In this document: piece by piece, positions 33,345 through 44,536 of the stretch
How the letters are laid out: every line of letters begins with the position of its first letter
How positions within the stretch are numbered: position 1 is the stretch's first letter
NCBI GenBank assembly: GCA_954871525.1
Contig: OX940864.1
Span: 8,984,001-9,048,000 of the forward strand
Reading direction: 5' to 3'
Length of the DNA: 64,000 nucleotides
From: Parietaria judaica
Taxonomy: Eukaryota; Streptophyta; Magnoliopsida; Rosales; Urticaceae
Program-made: the position numbers and the translations under genes
Notes under the pieces: model-generated
Told to the model about the DNA's origin: nothing
The model's database searches: none
The model's input: only the letters and a program-made list of their open reading frames with translations

Positions 33345-34426
33345 TGAATGCAAATAAATTTATAGCATTGAATTGTCAAATTTGAAAAATCTTACGTTTA
33401 TCAAGTAATATAGCTATATATTAAATTATTAATATGATTCTCTTTGGAAAATTTCATCATCATTCGATTTACATACATGCTTCGCAGGTTTATTTCTCCT
33501 TTTTTCGTCGTTAATGTTTAGCTCTTTGGATTGATGTATATTATCATTACCATATATTAGCATTAATATTTTATATATATATATATACACGTATATCGTC
33601 TAATTATCAAGAAGCGCTATACGTCACGCGCCTATATTTGCTTTCTGTAGAGTGCAGTAATCAAATAAAACTCATATTTTAACTAAAATCAATAGAACAT
33701 ATATTTTTAATAAGTACATAGAGATATTAAAATAGTTACTCAATATAAGTATGCCATTATTATAATTAATCTTCTAAAGAAAAGTATTTTCTTAATTATC
33801 ACTAAATTTGCAGAAAAAAGCCTAAATAATTAAGTGAAAATAACGAAATAATAAGTTCTATCGCGGCATATATATTGTAATATTGTTAAAAAGGTAAAAC
33901 TTAAATTAAAAAAAATAGTTTTTAAATAACTTATATATTTTTTACTATATACAAATATATGATAAGACAATTAATAAAAAAGTGGATATGCCACCCATTC
34001 CACGGAACATAATGGCACTTTTCCGCAAAAATATCTCAAAAACATATTCACTTGCAGCAAAAGATAGATTGAATCATTGAATAGCTGGTTATTTAAGACG
34101 TAATATAGTTTATTACAAGTGATTATTATTTTTTTCATTGGTATTTGTAATTGTACTTAAGATATTGTCACTAAAAAGTGGTTATATGAGCCTAGCTAGG
34201 GTGTCTTTTTGCAGTGTGGTTAATCACTTAATCTAATAAAATTGCATCACGTTGAAAAATAAATAATTTTGGAGAAAGTGTTTGGCGGAAAACGTCCCAT
34301 AACTTTATTATTTAGTGCAAATTTCCCCAACATTACTTTAATTTATATCTGTGTTAGCAATTTAAATTTCTTAATTCGTACATAGAATAGAACTTATTGG
34401 ATAGTGTTTTAACGACTAGATTAATA
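33345..34426. other. AT-rich intergenic DNA
   Basis: No gene, terminus or sizeable repeat recognised; a short TA microsatellite lies near 33570. Confidence 0.5.
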
Positions 34427-34431
34427 TCATA

Positions 34432-34955
34432 TGTGAGCATAAGCTTGACTTAGTCCGTCACACAGAGGAAGTCAGCCCGGGTACCGGCCAGAACCAAGAA
34501 CGGATAGGAGTTCAGCCCAGCTCGGGTGAACACGAGCAAAACGTCCGGATAGAAGGCAAGCCCGGCCAGAGGCAGACGAGCAGGCAAGCTCGGGGACAGA
34601 GAAGCTGTCCGGGCAGGAAAGGGAAAGTCAGCAACTACCCAGCAAGGAAAGCGCGTAGCTTGAGGAGCAAACAAAGATCAAGTCAAAGATTTGATAGGAT
34701 TATTTAGGGTAGTTTCCTGATTTGGTGCGATTTGGTTAGCTAGGGTTTCGCCTATGTGAGGCTATAAATATACCTAGCATGTACACGTTGTAAAGTTGTT
34801 GAGTCCATTAGAGTTTGAGTTTACCTTCTTGTATTTTGCCTTCGAATATTAATCAGAGATATTCTTCTCCCATAAGTTTGTGTCCTTTATTTCTTCTGTT
34901 CGATTCCTTTGGTGTTATTCGTGTTCTTTGCAGATCTGTGAATTGGGATCCAACA
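34432..34955 (+). mobile_element. Solo LTR, family S, copy 3 (TSD TCATA)
   Basis: TGTGAGCATAAGC...GGATCCAACA flanked by TCATA (34427-34431 and 34956-34960). It closely matches 6466-6963, including CCGTCACACAGAGGAAGTC and the GGCTATAAATATACC TATA region. There is no internal sequence. The ORFs within are incidental. Confidence 0.92.
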
Positions 34956-34960
34956 TCATA

Positions 34961-37230
34961 AGCTATGAAGTTATCATGATCTACGTGGTCAAACTATCAA
35001 AGAATATAATCAAACAGTCTTTAAAATATTTTAGAAACATAATTCTAAGTTTTTTTTTTTTTTTTTTTTTCTGAATTAATAAATGGAATACACAAAAAGA
35101 CACATGAAAGATACGATCTCATTTAGAAAAAATCACAAAAAGAAAAACTCTCAAATGTTATGTATTGAGAACAAACATTTATAACACGTTATAGACAGGT
35201 CATATATATATTTACTTATAGTACAAAATTATAGGTTGAATAACTCAATCTCTAATCTCTGTAACATATAACATTTATTACTATCGTTGCATCACTTTTC
35301 GTAAACCCGTGGACTTGCGAGCAATTTGGGCTAATGGATTTCTAAAACATTGATAGGAAGAACCCCGATCGAAAAGCCAGTTTAGGCCAAATAGGACATT
35401 GTCACGCAACTTGACACTTGACTATCATGTGGCACATGTAGTATTGCGACGCGATATTTTATTAATTTATATATATTTTCTATTTCTTAAACCTAGTGTC
35501 GAAAACCACATATCCATTATAAAGGAGAGATCATTCTAGTTTTCCTAAAACGGAAGACCGTCAAATCCGCAGCCTTTATAAAAATGAACAGGCTAATAAT
35601 GGCTATACGGAAAAAGCCCGTTTTCACCGCTATTAAACTAAACAGCGTTAACTGAAGGAGCAGTCACTGTGGCAGAATTTAGGGATGCCGCGGTGGAAAA
35701 TTTCGGAAAACAATTTTTAATACACGCTGCTATATGGTTGCAGTGAAATTTTTTAGACGATGTTACAAAACCATTCGTGCGGTGTTTAGTTGTAAAACAA
35801 AAATAAGTACTATGTCACCACGGTGCTTGTGCTACTTTGCCGCGGCGTTTTCTGGAATATAGCACCATTTTTCAAAAAACGATATATTATTTAAATTAAA
35901 ATCAAACAACTTATGATCTCTTTGAAAAAGTCATATTGTGTCTTGTGTCGTGTAGACATCTATAGCTTAATTTTCTTTATTTTACTGGATGATAAACAAA
36001 TAGTAACGATATTTTGTTAAAGTACGTACTATTAGATATCGCTGGTTAATAACAATGAAGTATACATTTTCGGTGTAAAAACGAAAACTATAAGTGATTA
36101 CACAAATTGAATAAATGATAGGAAGATTCTAAAACCCGCAAAATACTTCAAGTTTATTGCGGGTAATCAGCAAAATGAGGATGTATTTGTTGAGTTTTTT
36201 TAAAATTTCTCATCTCCGGAAGCGGAAATTTCGGAGAATCCTAGAAAACACACGGATCTAGATATATAATAAATTGGACTTACTTGTATAGAGAATGATT
36301 TCTCTAGCTATTACTTTGATTCCTTTAGAACCGGATCTCCGAGTGCACGTCGGAGGATTGTCTTCACGCCGTCGCCTTCACCACGCCTTCTAGGAGATCA
36401 CGAGCCGCTCAAGTGTACGACCTCTACGTAGTTTACCACGCCGCTAACGGAACTTCTCTAGGAGAACGAAAATCGCCGGATCGGAATACTAGTTCCTAAT
36501 CGGCGATTGGAAACGGACAAAGACTCTCTCGGGAATAGTAGAATTCGAACTCTCTCAATGGTGTATCAAATGTGGTAGTCGAATTCTCTATTTATAGGGA
36601 GAGGAGAATCATCTCCATTAATGAAAATAATCACCATTAATAAGGAGAATGATCTCCATTAATGTGTATCTCATGTAATTAGTAAGTTTCCTTTTTATGA
36701 AGATCTCATCTCATTAAGGAAAAGGATATATGTAATTAATATATTGATTAGTCAACTATATTAATTACATATGATTCTATAATCAATACCGTGAATCAAT
36801 CGCATTAACTCACGTGGGCCCGCAAAAGGTCCAATCTCAATCTTTGGGTACTTATACCGCAAAGGTTCTATCAGTATTGCAGTAAAATATTGACACCTGT
36901 TATCGTTTTACCAAAATCTGTAGGTAAACGCCGGGTAACCCGCATGCAACATCAAACTTTAAATTTTTTTAAATGAACTCTAAAAACGCATAAAAAGTGG
37001 TATGGTGATCTTAAAACCGCATAAAAAACTTAAATGAACCTCAAATTTTGTACAAGTTTTAATTAGATTTATCAATGAATAATTATTTTTAATAAGTACT
37101 ATCATCTTATGAAAATCACATCGTTACGTCTGTCGATTTTGCAGGACACCTGTAAAATCGGTATACCCTGTATCGCTCTTGGTAAACCTGTAATTGGACT
37201 TGCAAATAGATTGGAGTAATCGTTTCTAAA
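34961..37230. repeat. Copy of the phylloplanin-locus flank, interrupted by a solo LTR
   Basis: 35180-35400 resembles 43740-43830 and 45590-45660 (AACATTGATAGGAAGAAC). 35620-35890 is the dispersed repeat also at 3213 and 19790. 35960-36187 plus 36874-36990 resembles 20340-20640 and 45095-45370. 37130-37210 matches 45520-45610. No phylloplanin coding sequence is left. A T-run lies at 35050-35071. Confidence 0.65.
36188..36873 (-). mobile_element. Solo LTR (TSD GTATT)
   Basis: TGTTGAG...TTCTATCA with GTATT at 36183-36187 and 36874-36878. Paralogous copies of the flank at 20530 and 45260 read straight through GGATGTATTG.AGTAAAA-type sequence and give the empty site. A minus-strand TATA box (CCTATAAATAG, about 36600-36587) sets the orientation. 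The interior at 36300-36540 is GC-richer and has no ORF of note. Confidence 0.88.
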
Positions 37231-37233
37231 ACA

Positions 37234-37265
37234 CTAGTGGACGGCACCGCGCTTCGCTCGGTGAC
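37234..37265 (-). mobile_element. Helitron-like 3' terminus, minus strand
   Basis: On the minus strand CACCGAGCGAAGCGCGGTG forms a GC hairpin, followed by CCGTCCACTAG and T. This is a better preserved version of the terminus at 15234. The 5' end was not found in the AT-rich DNA to the right. Confidence 0.6.
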
Positions 37266-40190
37266 GTTAAATTACATAAATAAGTAGTAGTTGTAGATAA
37301 AAATATTTATCAATTTTATTATTTAAATTGTTCAATTTTTTAAATAATGTTATTGTTATTATTATATTATATATATATATATATATATTATTAGAAAGTG
37401 TTCAAAATAAATCACATAAAAATAAAAGAATTCACTCCATTTAAATAAGAAATTTTGTTGAACAAATAAAACTCTGCGTTACTAATAAAAAAAAGTAAAA
37501 AAAAAAAACTCTTTTTGTTTATAACATTTTCTTAAAGTTAAATATTATCAAGCTAATCTAAATAAAAACAAAACAAAAATTAAATTATACGATGAGTGTG
37601 ATATTTCAAATAAAGAACTATTAATTATATCATTTTAACTCTCATTTTTACCAGAGTCATAATTAAAATAATTATTTAATTTTTTTTAATTTCTTTTATA
37701 TTAGCTTTTTATCAGCATGTATAGGATATCTCATATTTTTTTTTTCCATTATCTTTAAAATATCTTGCATGAAAAAATATGGCAACTAAAATAATTATTT
37801 GTGTTTATTTTTCATTGACCTCCTCATCCCTTTGTAACCTGTACAACCCATTGAAGGAAGAGAGAAAACTACTCAACCCACCGAAATAATGATCCCCAAA
37901 GCATACCCACCGAAATAATGATCCACAAAGCATCAATTGCTCTATTTCTATAAGACATGATATTTATTTAGTTATTTATTTTTGTGCAATGGAGCGGTAG
38001 AAAAATAGACCACAATCACTCGTGTGGAATCTTTAATTTGTAAAAACGTTTACTATAAATGTCTTTTATATTTCATTCATGCACTTCATGAAGTGTTTTG
38101 GTGTAATGAATAATGTGCATTAACAAAGTTATGAAAATTCTAGAATTTGAAGATTCTCAAATCTGAACTTTTTAGAATGTTAATTTATTGAGGAATGACT
38201 TTCCTTATATATATAAATTTATTAAATATGAATGTGTATGTATGGAGAATAAATAAACTTTGGAATATGGAGAACTTTTACGCTGGTTATGCGCTTTATT
38301 TTAATAATAACAATACTTTTTCTATAAATTTATTTTATTCTCAGAATTTTTAATTACATACAACTTATTAAAATATTAATATTAGTATGTATTTAGTTAT
38401 TTATGCAGCTCTAACAAATAAGTGAAGTTCACATTTAATATATAATGTACCATTTCCTTTAAATATACGTTAAGTTATGTTTACTTTCAATTGTTCTTAT
38501 AGTTATATTGTGTGCTCGCTCCTATTTACTTTTGTAATGTAATATAAGTACAAAACGTAACACTTAAATATTATTTAAGACTGAATAAGAAAAGACAGTT
38601 TAAGGTCCGTTGATTTCATTATACCATGTCACAATTGGCAGATCTTCCTTTTTTATATCAATAAACATGAATAGAATAAAGAAAATTTGTGTAATACATT
38701 TATGTCTTCAAACAGTATGTCATGCCTTTAAGGAATAAAAAGGAAATTGTAAAGTTTGTATCATAAAAGACAACAAATTAGGAAAATCGATCATGCATAA
38801 TTTAGACTGATATTCTATTTGCATATAGACAAAATACCCTCTAAAATAACTTCTATTATTGTGATATATGACTATTAAACAAAACAGAAAACATAACTTA
38901 AGAATGAATAGTGAAGAAAAAGGTTAAAAAATTGTATGCCCTTTGTTAAGAATATGTACTCAGTTATTGGAATTAATCCACAAACTATGTCATCACGAAG
39001 AAAATATTACAATGATATTACTAGACACTCTATTTTCTTCTTTCCCAGATGTCTTTTTGCCTTGTTTAATGTCCTCAAGTAGTCCAAATATGTACATCCT
39101 GAACCTGGTCATATGAACACGTGCTTTGATAAAATATCAAGTTACAATTATAAATTATCTAATCACAATACTTGAGATTGATCAACATGAAGACACCATT
39201 GAAGAGAAACCGATTTCATTGCTGACCAACAATTGAGAAACGCTGAAATCTGAAGACAGGTTGAATTATTGAGGTTATTAATTTATAGGAGCTCTTGCAC
39301 ATGAATGAATTTAAGTGGCTAATAATAATTGAATTAATGAGAAATAGGTTTAAAAAGATGGAGATGTATTAGAAAGAAAGAAAAAAACGAAATGGAGGGG
39401 TGTCCATTGAGAAATGAAGGGGTGGCAATTAATATAAGAGTACTCACTAATATTAGGGCATTATAACAGTAATGCATACACACTAATTCATGGTTAGATT
39501 TTTTTTAATACAAATTCTGAAAAAATAATTCAATATTTTTTCATTTTATGATGCTATGTCATCTCTTGAGTTCTTCCTTTCCTTAGGTATATTACAAAAG
39601 GGATAATCGCGGCGTAAGTACGCAAACTTAGACCAATTGGGCGGCATGGGTCTAAACTCATTTAATAGTGGTGTAATTACCAAGCATTAACAAAAGTGGG
39701 GTGAAAAAAATTTCTGTCCATATTTGACTTAATTATGTTAACTCGTGATGACGTGATATAAAAATGTACACATTTGTAACAATAAAAAATAAAAATAAAA
39801 TAGGAATAAATTGTATGACATGATATAAAAAAAAGGAAGAAAAATGAATAACGTATAAAAAAAAATTAAAAAAAGAATCTTAAATGTATATATGTATATA
39901 TAATGAATTTGCAAGCACTTAAGTTGCAAATAAATACAAAATTAAAAGAGACATTAAAGGAGTGCGATATTCCGATTAAAAAGTGAAAATATGATTGATT
40001 AAAACTCAGTACAATCGCTTGGCTGTAAATGAAACTAATAAAACCTGCACTTGATTTTTCTCTCCTACGCAGAAGCCAAATTCACAGCACCTGCATTGAT
40101 TTTTTTCCTCCTGCACAGAAGCAAAATTAGTAAGCAGACATGAGTAGTTTCAGGATATTAGTTATGGTGGATTATGCCCTTGAGTAGTTG
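37266..40190. other. AT-rich DNA, no gene seen
   Basis: (TA)n lies near 37365-37388 and many homopolymer runs are present. The first part may be Helitron interior. The ORF at 39738-39929 is phenylalanine/isoleucine-rich translation of A/T-rich DNA. No coding domain was found. Confidence 0.45.
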
Positions 40191-40224
40191 AGTTTATATC
40201 AAAGTACCTAGACATGCCTTTGTC

Positions 40225-40425
40225 CTAAAACTTTGCGGAGCTGGTCGATTTCTCCTTGCTTGAAGTATTGCCTCTGTAATATTCGAAACTAATAAGAATA
40301 TAAGAAGAACAAACAGCAATCATGAGCAAGAGATCGAGAGGCGCTTGCACGGCCTTGAGGATGTCGACAATATCCGACGCGAATCTCTGGAGCTGATCGA
40401 CATTCTCCTCTGAATTCTTCACCAT
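40225..40425 (-). CDS. Small ORF of unknown function with one hydrophobic segment
   Basis: 66 codons, starting MVKNSEENVDQLQRFASDI. A hydrophobic stretch (LDLLLMIAVCSSYILISF) follows, then a polar tail ending SSAKF. Another open frame (40419-40613; FEELHAIFKIFGLSLSN) lies immediately upstream on the same strand but out of phase. Local composition is more balanced than the AT-rich surroundings, hinting at a gene remnant. No family recognised; it may be a broken gene. Confidence 0.3.
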   Translation of the reverse strand: MVKNSEENVDQLQRFASDIVDILKAVQAPLDLLLMIAVCSSYILISFEYYRGNTSSKEKSTSSAKF

Positions 40426-40771
40426 ATAATGTACTCGCCCGCCATTGTTTCTTCAACATTAGAGAGAGAGAGACCGAAGATCTTGAAAATTGCATGCAAT
40501 TCTTCAAAATGAAGCTGAGAGGTTGAGTGACTTTGTACAAATTGCAAAAGAAGGTTGGAACTTAAATGATATGCATTTAAATTTGCATTCATTTCGTCTT
40601 CAAGAATTACCAAATCTTTCGTTCAGTTTTTAAAACTTTTTGTGTTCCTGAAATTAAGACTCTCAATGATGAATCTAGATTTGTAAATAAAAAATTGTAA
40701 AATCTGAGAAATTAGAAAACTTGTATCACTTGTTCGTGGTTATTCCATGTCACCTCTTGAAGATTTTCTTT

Positions 40772-40835
40772 ATATATATATATATATATATATTAGGGTT
40801 AAATTTAACCCTAATATATATATATATATATATAT
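40772..40835. repeat. Perfect 64-bp palindrome
   Basis: Every base from 40772 to 40835 pairs with its mirror about the AAA|TTT centre at 40803/40804. The core is TAGGGTTAAATTTAACCCTA, flanked by (TA)n on both sides. It can extrude as a cruciform or hairpin with no loop. Confidence 0.95.
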
Positions 40836-40912
40836 GGTGTGAGTTTCTGCTAACTGCCTAATTAATAATTAATATTTACCTAGTTGCAAGCTTATAGTCC
40901 TCACTCCTAGGT

Positions 40913-41933
40913 GGCGTTTGGAAGCGTTTTGTATTTTCATTTTGTGTTTGCATTTTTAATTTTTTAAAACAGCTTTATAAAAACATCTTGAAAATGTGAT
41001 TGGTTTCTATTTTTGTCATGTTGTTTTTTGAAAAGGAAAATGAAAACAATGTTTGGTTACTTTTTTATTAAATTATTTTAAAAGTAATCTGATTATAATT
41101 AATCGATATCAATCAACTACATGCAACTATAATAGTGATGTAGATTGATTAAAAATAATTGGTTCAATCTATTTAGTTTATGATAATTGATTTTCTAGAT
41201 TTTTTCACATGCTATAATTTAATAAAAGTAAATATAATTGTTAACATTGTTTTTTAATCTTGTTTTTTTTTTAAATGAAAGCTATACTCGGTTTAATTTT
41301 TCTATTAAATTAATTTTTGTAAAGATAACCGATGGATATATATATATTTTTTATAATTAAAACACAATTAAATAAAATTAAAACAAATATATCGAATTAA
41401 TACAATGTTTCATATTATAGGAAAATGGCATTGGTTAACTTTATCAATCATGATACATTAATAATATGATACAAAGTATCAATGGCTACATGTTATTAAA
41501 CTAAATGAAGGGATGAGCAACATATTACCTACTTAATTGTTATATATATTTTTAATTAAGTATTAGACTACAAAAAAGAAAAGTGTGCCTATTATATTAG
41601 TCATGGTACATTAATTAAGTATTTTAGGGGAAAATACTACATTCGTAAAAAAAAAAAAAAGTCTCAAGCTAAAATACATGTATTTTATTTTGTGCAAATG
41701 AATTTATTTTTAATAAAAATGGGATATGAGGAGTTTAATGAGGATAGAGAAAATGAAAATGGAAATGGAAAATGAAAACACATTTTTTTTGTTTTTGTCT
41801 TTATGTGTAAAATGTTAAAAAGAAAAAAATGATTTTGTAAAATATTTTATAAAAAAGTTAACCAATCATGTTTTTTTGATAAACTTTATTGGCAAAATGA
41901 AAAAACGTTTTGGAAATGGCTTTCCAAACGCCT
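40913..41933. mobile_element. TIR transposon remnant (GGCGTTTGGAA ends)
   Basis: The left end GGCGTTTGGAAGCGTTTTG and the right end, read inverted, GGCGTTTGGAAAGCC are inverted. The subterminal DNA is also partly inverted, with GAAAATGAAAAC-type purine runs. No ORF is present. The paralogous flank at ~45740 runs through this point without the insert, and about 1 kb is absent there. I could not define a TSD, so the superfamily is open (Mutator- or Harbinger-like). Confidence 0.6.
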
Positions 41934-41934
41934 C

Positions 41935-42225
41935 CGTATTTACTTTTTCTGTACAGTGATTAATTAATAACTTTCATAACGTCGTTAATTATACGTACGA
42001 TCATGTAGCATACATACTTAATATATATATATAATTACTCAATCATAAAAATAGTTCAACGTTATATCGTTATCAACTACCTCATACATAAAACAAAAGT
42101 TACAATTTCTATTATTTTGAAGTGTGAGAGAAGATTCAGCGAAATTTTATTATTAATAACAACGACCTATGTATGTTTTTGGTGTAAATGACACCGATTC
42201 ACAAAAAAGAACAATCTTCCTCTAA
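41935..42225. repeat. Phylloplanin-locus flank, paralogous to 53668-53910
   Basis: Shares CGTATTTACTTTTTCTGTACAG with 45750 and ACTCAATCATAAAAATAG, TATCGT.A.CAACTACC and GGTGTAAATGACACCGAT with 53690-53870. The match at 45.75 kb stops exactly where copia III is inserted and resumes after it at 53.67 kb. Confidence 0.7.
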
Positions 42226-42264
42226 AAACGAAAACCAATTAAACTATATAGATATAGTCCCAAT

Positions 42265-43238
42265 GAAGGTGTTAAATTTCGTGATTTTCTAAGGAAATGT
42301 CGACCGATTTTTGTTTTTCGAGGATATGCGAAACGAAAACCCTTTCGTTTCGCTGGTTTTTTTCATTTTTCGCGAAATTCGCATGGGCACGTGCGTGGAA
42401 AATTGTTTGTCGTTTTTGTGAGTAAAAATTGCGAAAAATAGTTGGAATTTTGCAAAAAATCATATTTTTGGTAGATTTCGGCAAAAATACCAATTAAATT
42501 TTCGGCAAAAATAATTATACTCACACAAGAGCACCCCACCCCACCCCACCTCGCCACGGCCATGTGGTGGTGTAACATTGTGTGAGTCCTCCCATCCACA
42601 AAATCCTATGACCCAAAGGGCCCAAGCCCTTGTCCCTAATATTTGGTATATAAACATCACCAAACTCTTGTCATCTATCAATGTGGGACTTTTTGTTATT
42701 CAGCTAATATCACACATTCACACTTAACATACACATACACTTCACCTAATAACTTAACTTAATATTATACACTTAACATACATATTAACTTCACCTAACA
42801 TACATATACACTTAATATACATATTCATTTAATATTATACACTTCAACTAATATTAAATTTGTTAACATACATATACAATTAACATGCATATTCACTTAA
42901 TATTACACACTTAACATACATATTCACTTCACATAATAATTTGACTTAATATTATACACTTCAACTAATAAAGTGACTTAATATTATACATTTCACTTAC
43001 ATATTTAAGTTACAAATGTGTTTTGTTGTATACAATTATGTCTTGTATTTATTAAATATGTAGTTTTGAACCTATATAAATATCTTGCTTAAATACTCAA
43101 ATATTTTTTACAAAATATCCGTCGAAAACCCCATCGACATGCGGCATGCCTTTTTTTTATGATTTGCCCATCGGCAAGCGATATATCCGTAAAACGGAAA
43201 ATGCGAAACGACATCGGCAAGCGACATTTTAAACCTTG
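42265..43238. mobile_element. Non-autonomous hAT-like element with internal ACTTAACATACATA repeats
   Basis: Ends GAAGGTGTTAAATTTCG and (inverted) CAAGGTTTAAAATGTCG, with GTCCCAAT / GTCCCAAC (42257-42264, 43239-43246) as an 8-bp duplication differing at one site. The right TIR resembles that of the hAT element ending at 57442. GCGAAACGA / CGGCAAGCGA motifs are subterminal. 42720-43010 is an array of CACTTAACATACATATTCA-type units. Short ORFs on the minus strand are in low-complexity DNA. No transposase. Confidence 0.7.
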
Positions 43239-43246
43239 GTCCCAAC

Positions 43247-43866
43247 ATAGGGTAAGACTTTTCACCAAGTTGCCTAACTAGTAATTAGTGATTTCCATGT
43301 ATAGCCCTCGTATTCACTATTTGAATTTCTACACAGTGGTTAATAAATGACTTTCCCACGATCACGTAGACACATATAAATGACGCAAAAAATATAAAAT
43401 GTATAAGAATATTTTAGCACACTTCGTACTAAAATGGGTGGTTATGCCATAAATATCCCTATATTTACCAACTTCTTCATATATATACAAATATTTTTTG
43501 TTCTAGAAGTTTACATAGTGAAACTTTTACTTTTTTAAAGTAATATATATTGTATTTTCTTCGCAATTATCATTAATCTAAAAAGTGATATATACTATGT
43601 AGTTAAAACAAAAAAATTTCTGAATAAAAAATTAATATATTCTAATTACCTTATTCGTAAGTCGCAATAACAATTAATACATGATATACGCAAGCCGTGT
43701 CTACGATCTACCTAATTAATCACAAGAGAGAAATCATAAATATATTTAGTTTTAGTACGAAATTAGGCTGAATAACATTAATCTCGATAACACATAATAT
43801 TTATTACTATCATTGTAGCTGATATACGAGCATTACACGTGTTAATATTATTATTATTATTTATTT
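43247..43866. other. AT-rich upstream region of phylloplanin-like gene 1
   Basis: Contains locus-flank repeat segments (43310-43380 resembles 41935-42010; 43740-43830 resembles 35180-35290). No ORF. Confidence 0.55.
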
Positions 43867-43877
43867 GTATTGTTTCA

Positions 43878-43973
43878 TGTTTTTTTTTGAAGGCAGCAAA
43901 AGTGGAGATCGAATCCATGACCTCCACTTTGGAGGTGGCGTGGAATTACCACTAGGCTATCCTAGCAACCAGA
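43878..43973 (-). mobile_element. tRNA-derived SINE (TSD GTATTGTTTCA)
   Basis: On the minus strand, A-box-like TAGCCTAGTGG and B-box-like GGATTCGATCTC are spaced as in tRNA-derived promoters, and the copy ends in an A-rich tail. The 11-bp duplication GTATTGTTTCA (43867-43877, 43974-43984) proves insertion. It is only ~96 bp long. It lies ~30 bp upstream of the TATA box of the phylloplanin-like gene, on the opposite strand. Confidence 0.85.
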
Positions 43974-44002
43974 GTATTGTTTCAAAACATGTTTTGAAAC
44001 AC

Positions 44003-44010
44003 TATAAATA
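44003..44010 (+). promoter_or_regulatory. TATA box of phylloplanin-like gene 1
   Basis: TATAAATA in the context AAACACTATAAATAGATGGTGATCC, 74 bp before the ATG. The paralogue at 55 kb keeps AAACCCTATTTATAGATGGTGATCC at the equivalent place, so the core promoter is conserved between the two copies. Confidence 0.8.
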
Positions 44011-44083
44011 GATGGTGATCCCGAAACCAATCTCATCACACAAACAACACATAAAACCCTTCCTCATAATATATAATATCGAA

Positions 44084-44536
44084 ATGGCATACTCCAAGTA
44101 CTCCTCGTCCCTTGCCCTACTCGCTTTGGCTTTCGTCGCCATAGCCTCACTGCCCAACTCCCAAGCTCAGCCCTTGCCCGGCATGCCGTCCGTCGTCATT
44201 CTCAGCTCCGTTACTTGCAACGGTTCCCTACCGAATGCGACACGGCCTATTCGGGCCAATGTGACGCTGTCTTGTGACGGAGGCCGAACTGCGGTGGTTC
44301 CTCCGGTGATGACGGACCCCTTAACCGGCGTCGCAGTTATTACGGTCAGTGGCGCTAATGCCAGGATTGTTGATCCGAGGCGTTGCGCTTTGTTTGTACA
44401 GGGACCAGTTGGCGGCTGCCAAGTCCCCAACATCGGACAAATCTTCCGAGGTGTGCTCGTCCCGGTCAACAACCTTCCACCAATTCTTCTACCGATCAGT
44501 CAACTTTTCGTCTCAGTGATTCGTATTGGCGTCTAA
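44084..44536 (+). CDS. Phylloplanin-like secreted protein 1
   Basis: 150 codons from ATG 44084. An upstream in-frame ATG at 44012 lies too close to the TATA box, and the 44084 start matches the paralogue (MAYSK.SSSLAL). Residues 1-28 form a signal peptide with likely cleavage after NSQA. The mature part keeps four cysteines (VTCNGS, LSCDGG, RRCALFV, GGCQVPN) and a hydrophobic C-terminal part (VNNLPPILLPISQLF), the layout of phylloplanins within the Ole e 1-like superfamily. In tobacco the founding member is exported from glandular trichomes to the leaf surface and inhibits an oomycete. There is no intron. A polyadenylation-like AATAAA lies at 44706. The convergent paralogue is ~10 kb away. 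Activity is not shown by the sequence. Confidence 0.78.
   Translation: MAYSKYSSSLALLALAFVAIASLPNSQAQPLPGMPSVVILSSVTCNGSLPNATRPIRANVTLSCDGGRTAVVPPVMTDPLTGVAVITVSGANARIVDPRRCALFVQGPVGGCQVPNIGQIFRGVLVPVNNLPPILLPISQLFVSVIRIGV

Noticed and set aside
39738..39929. 63-codon F/L/I-rich minus ORF
   Set aside because: Product of homopolymer A/T DNA; no start context or domain.
42272..42681. Overlapping minus ORFs in the hAT-like element
   Set aside because: Low-complexity, mutually overlapping, inside a non-autonomous transposon.
44167..44472. 101-codon antisense ORF in phylloplanin-like gene 1
   Set aside because: Antisense shadow of a well-supported gene; the same kind of shadow occurs in gene 2.
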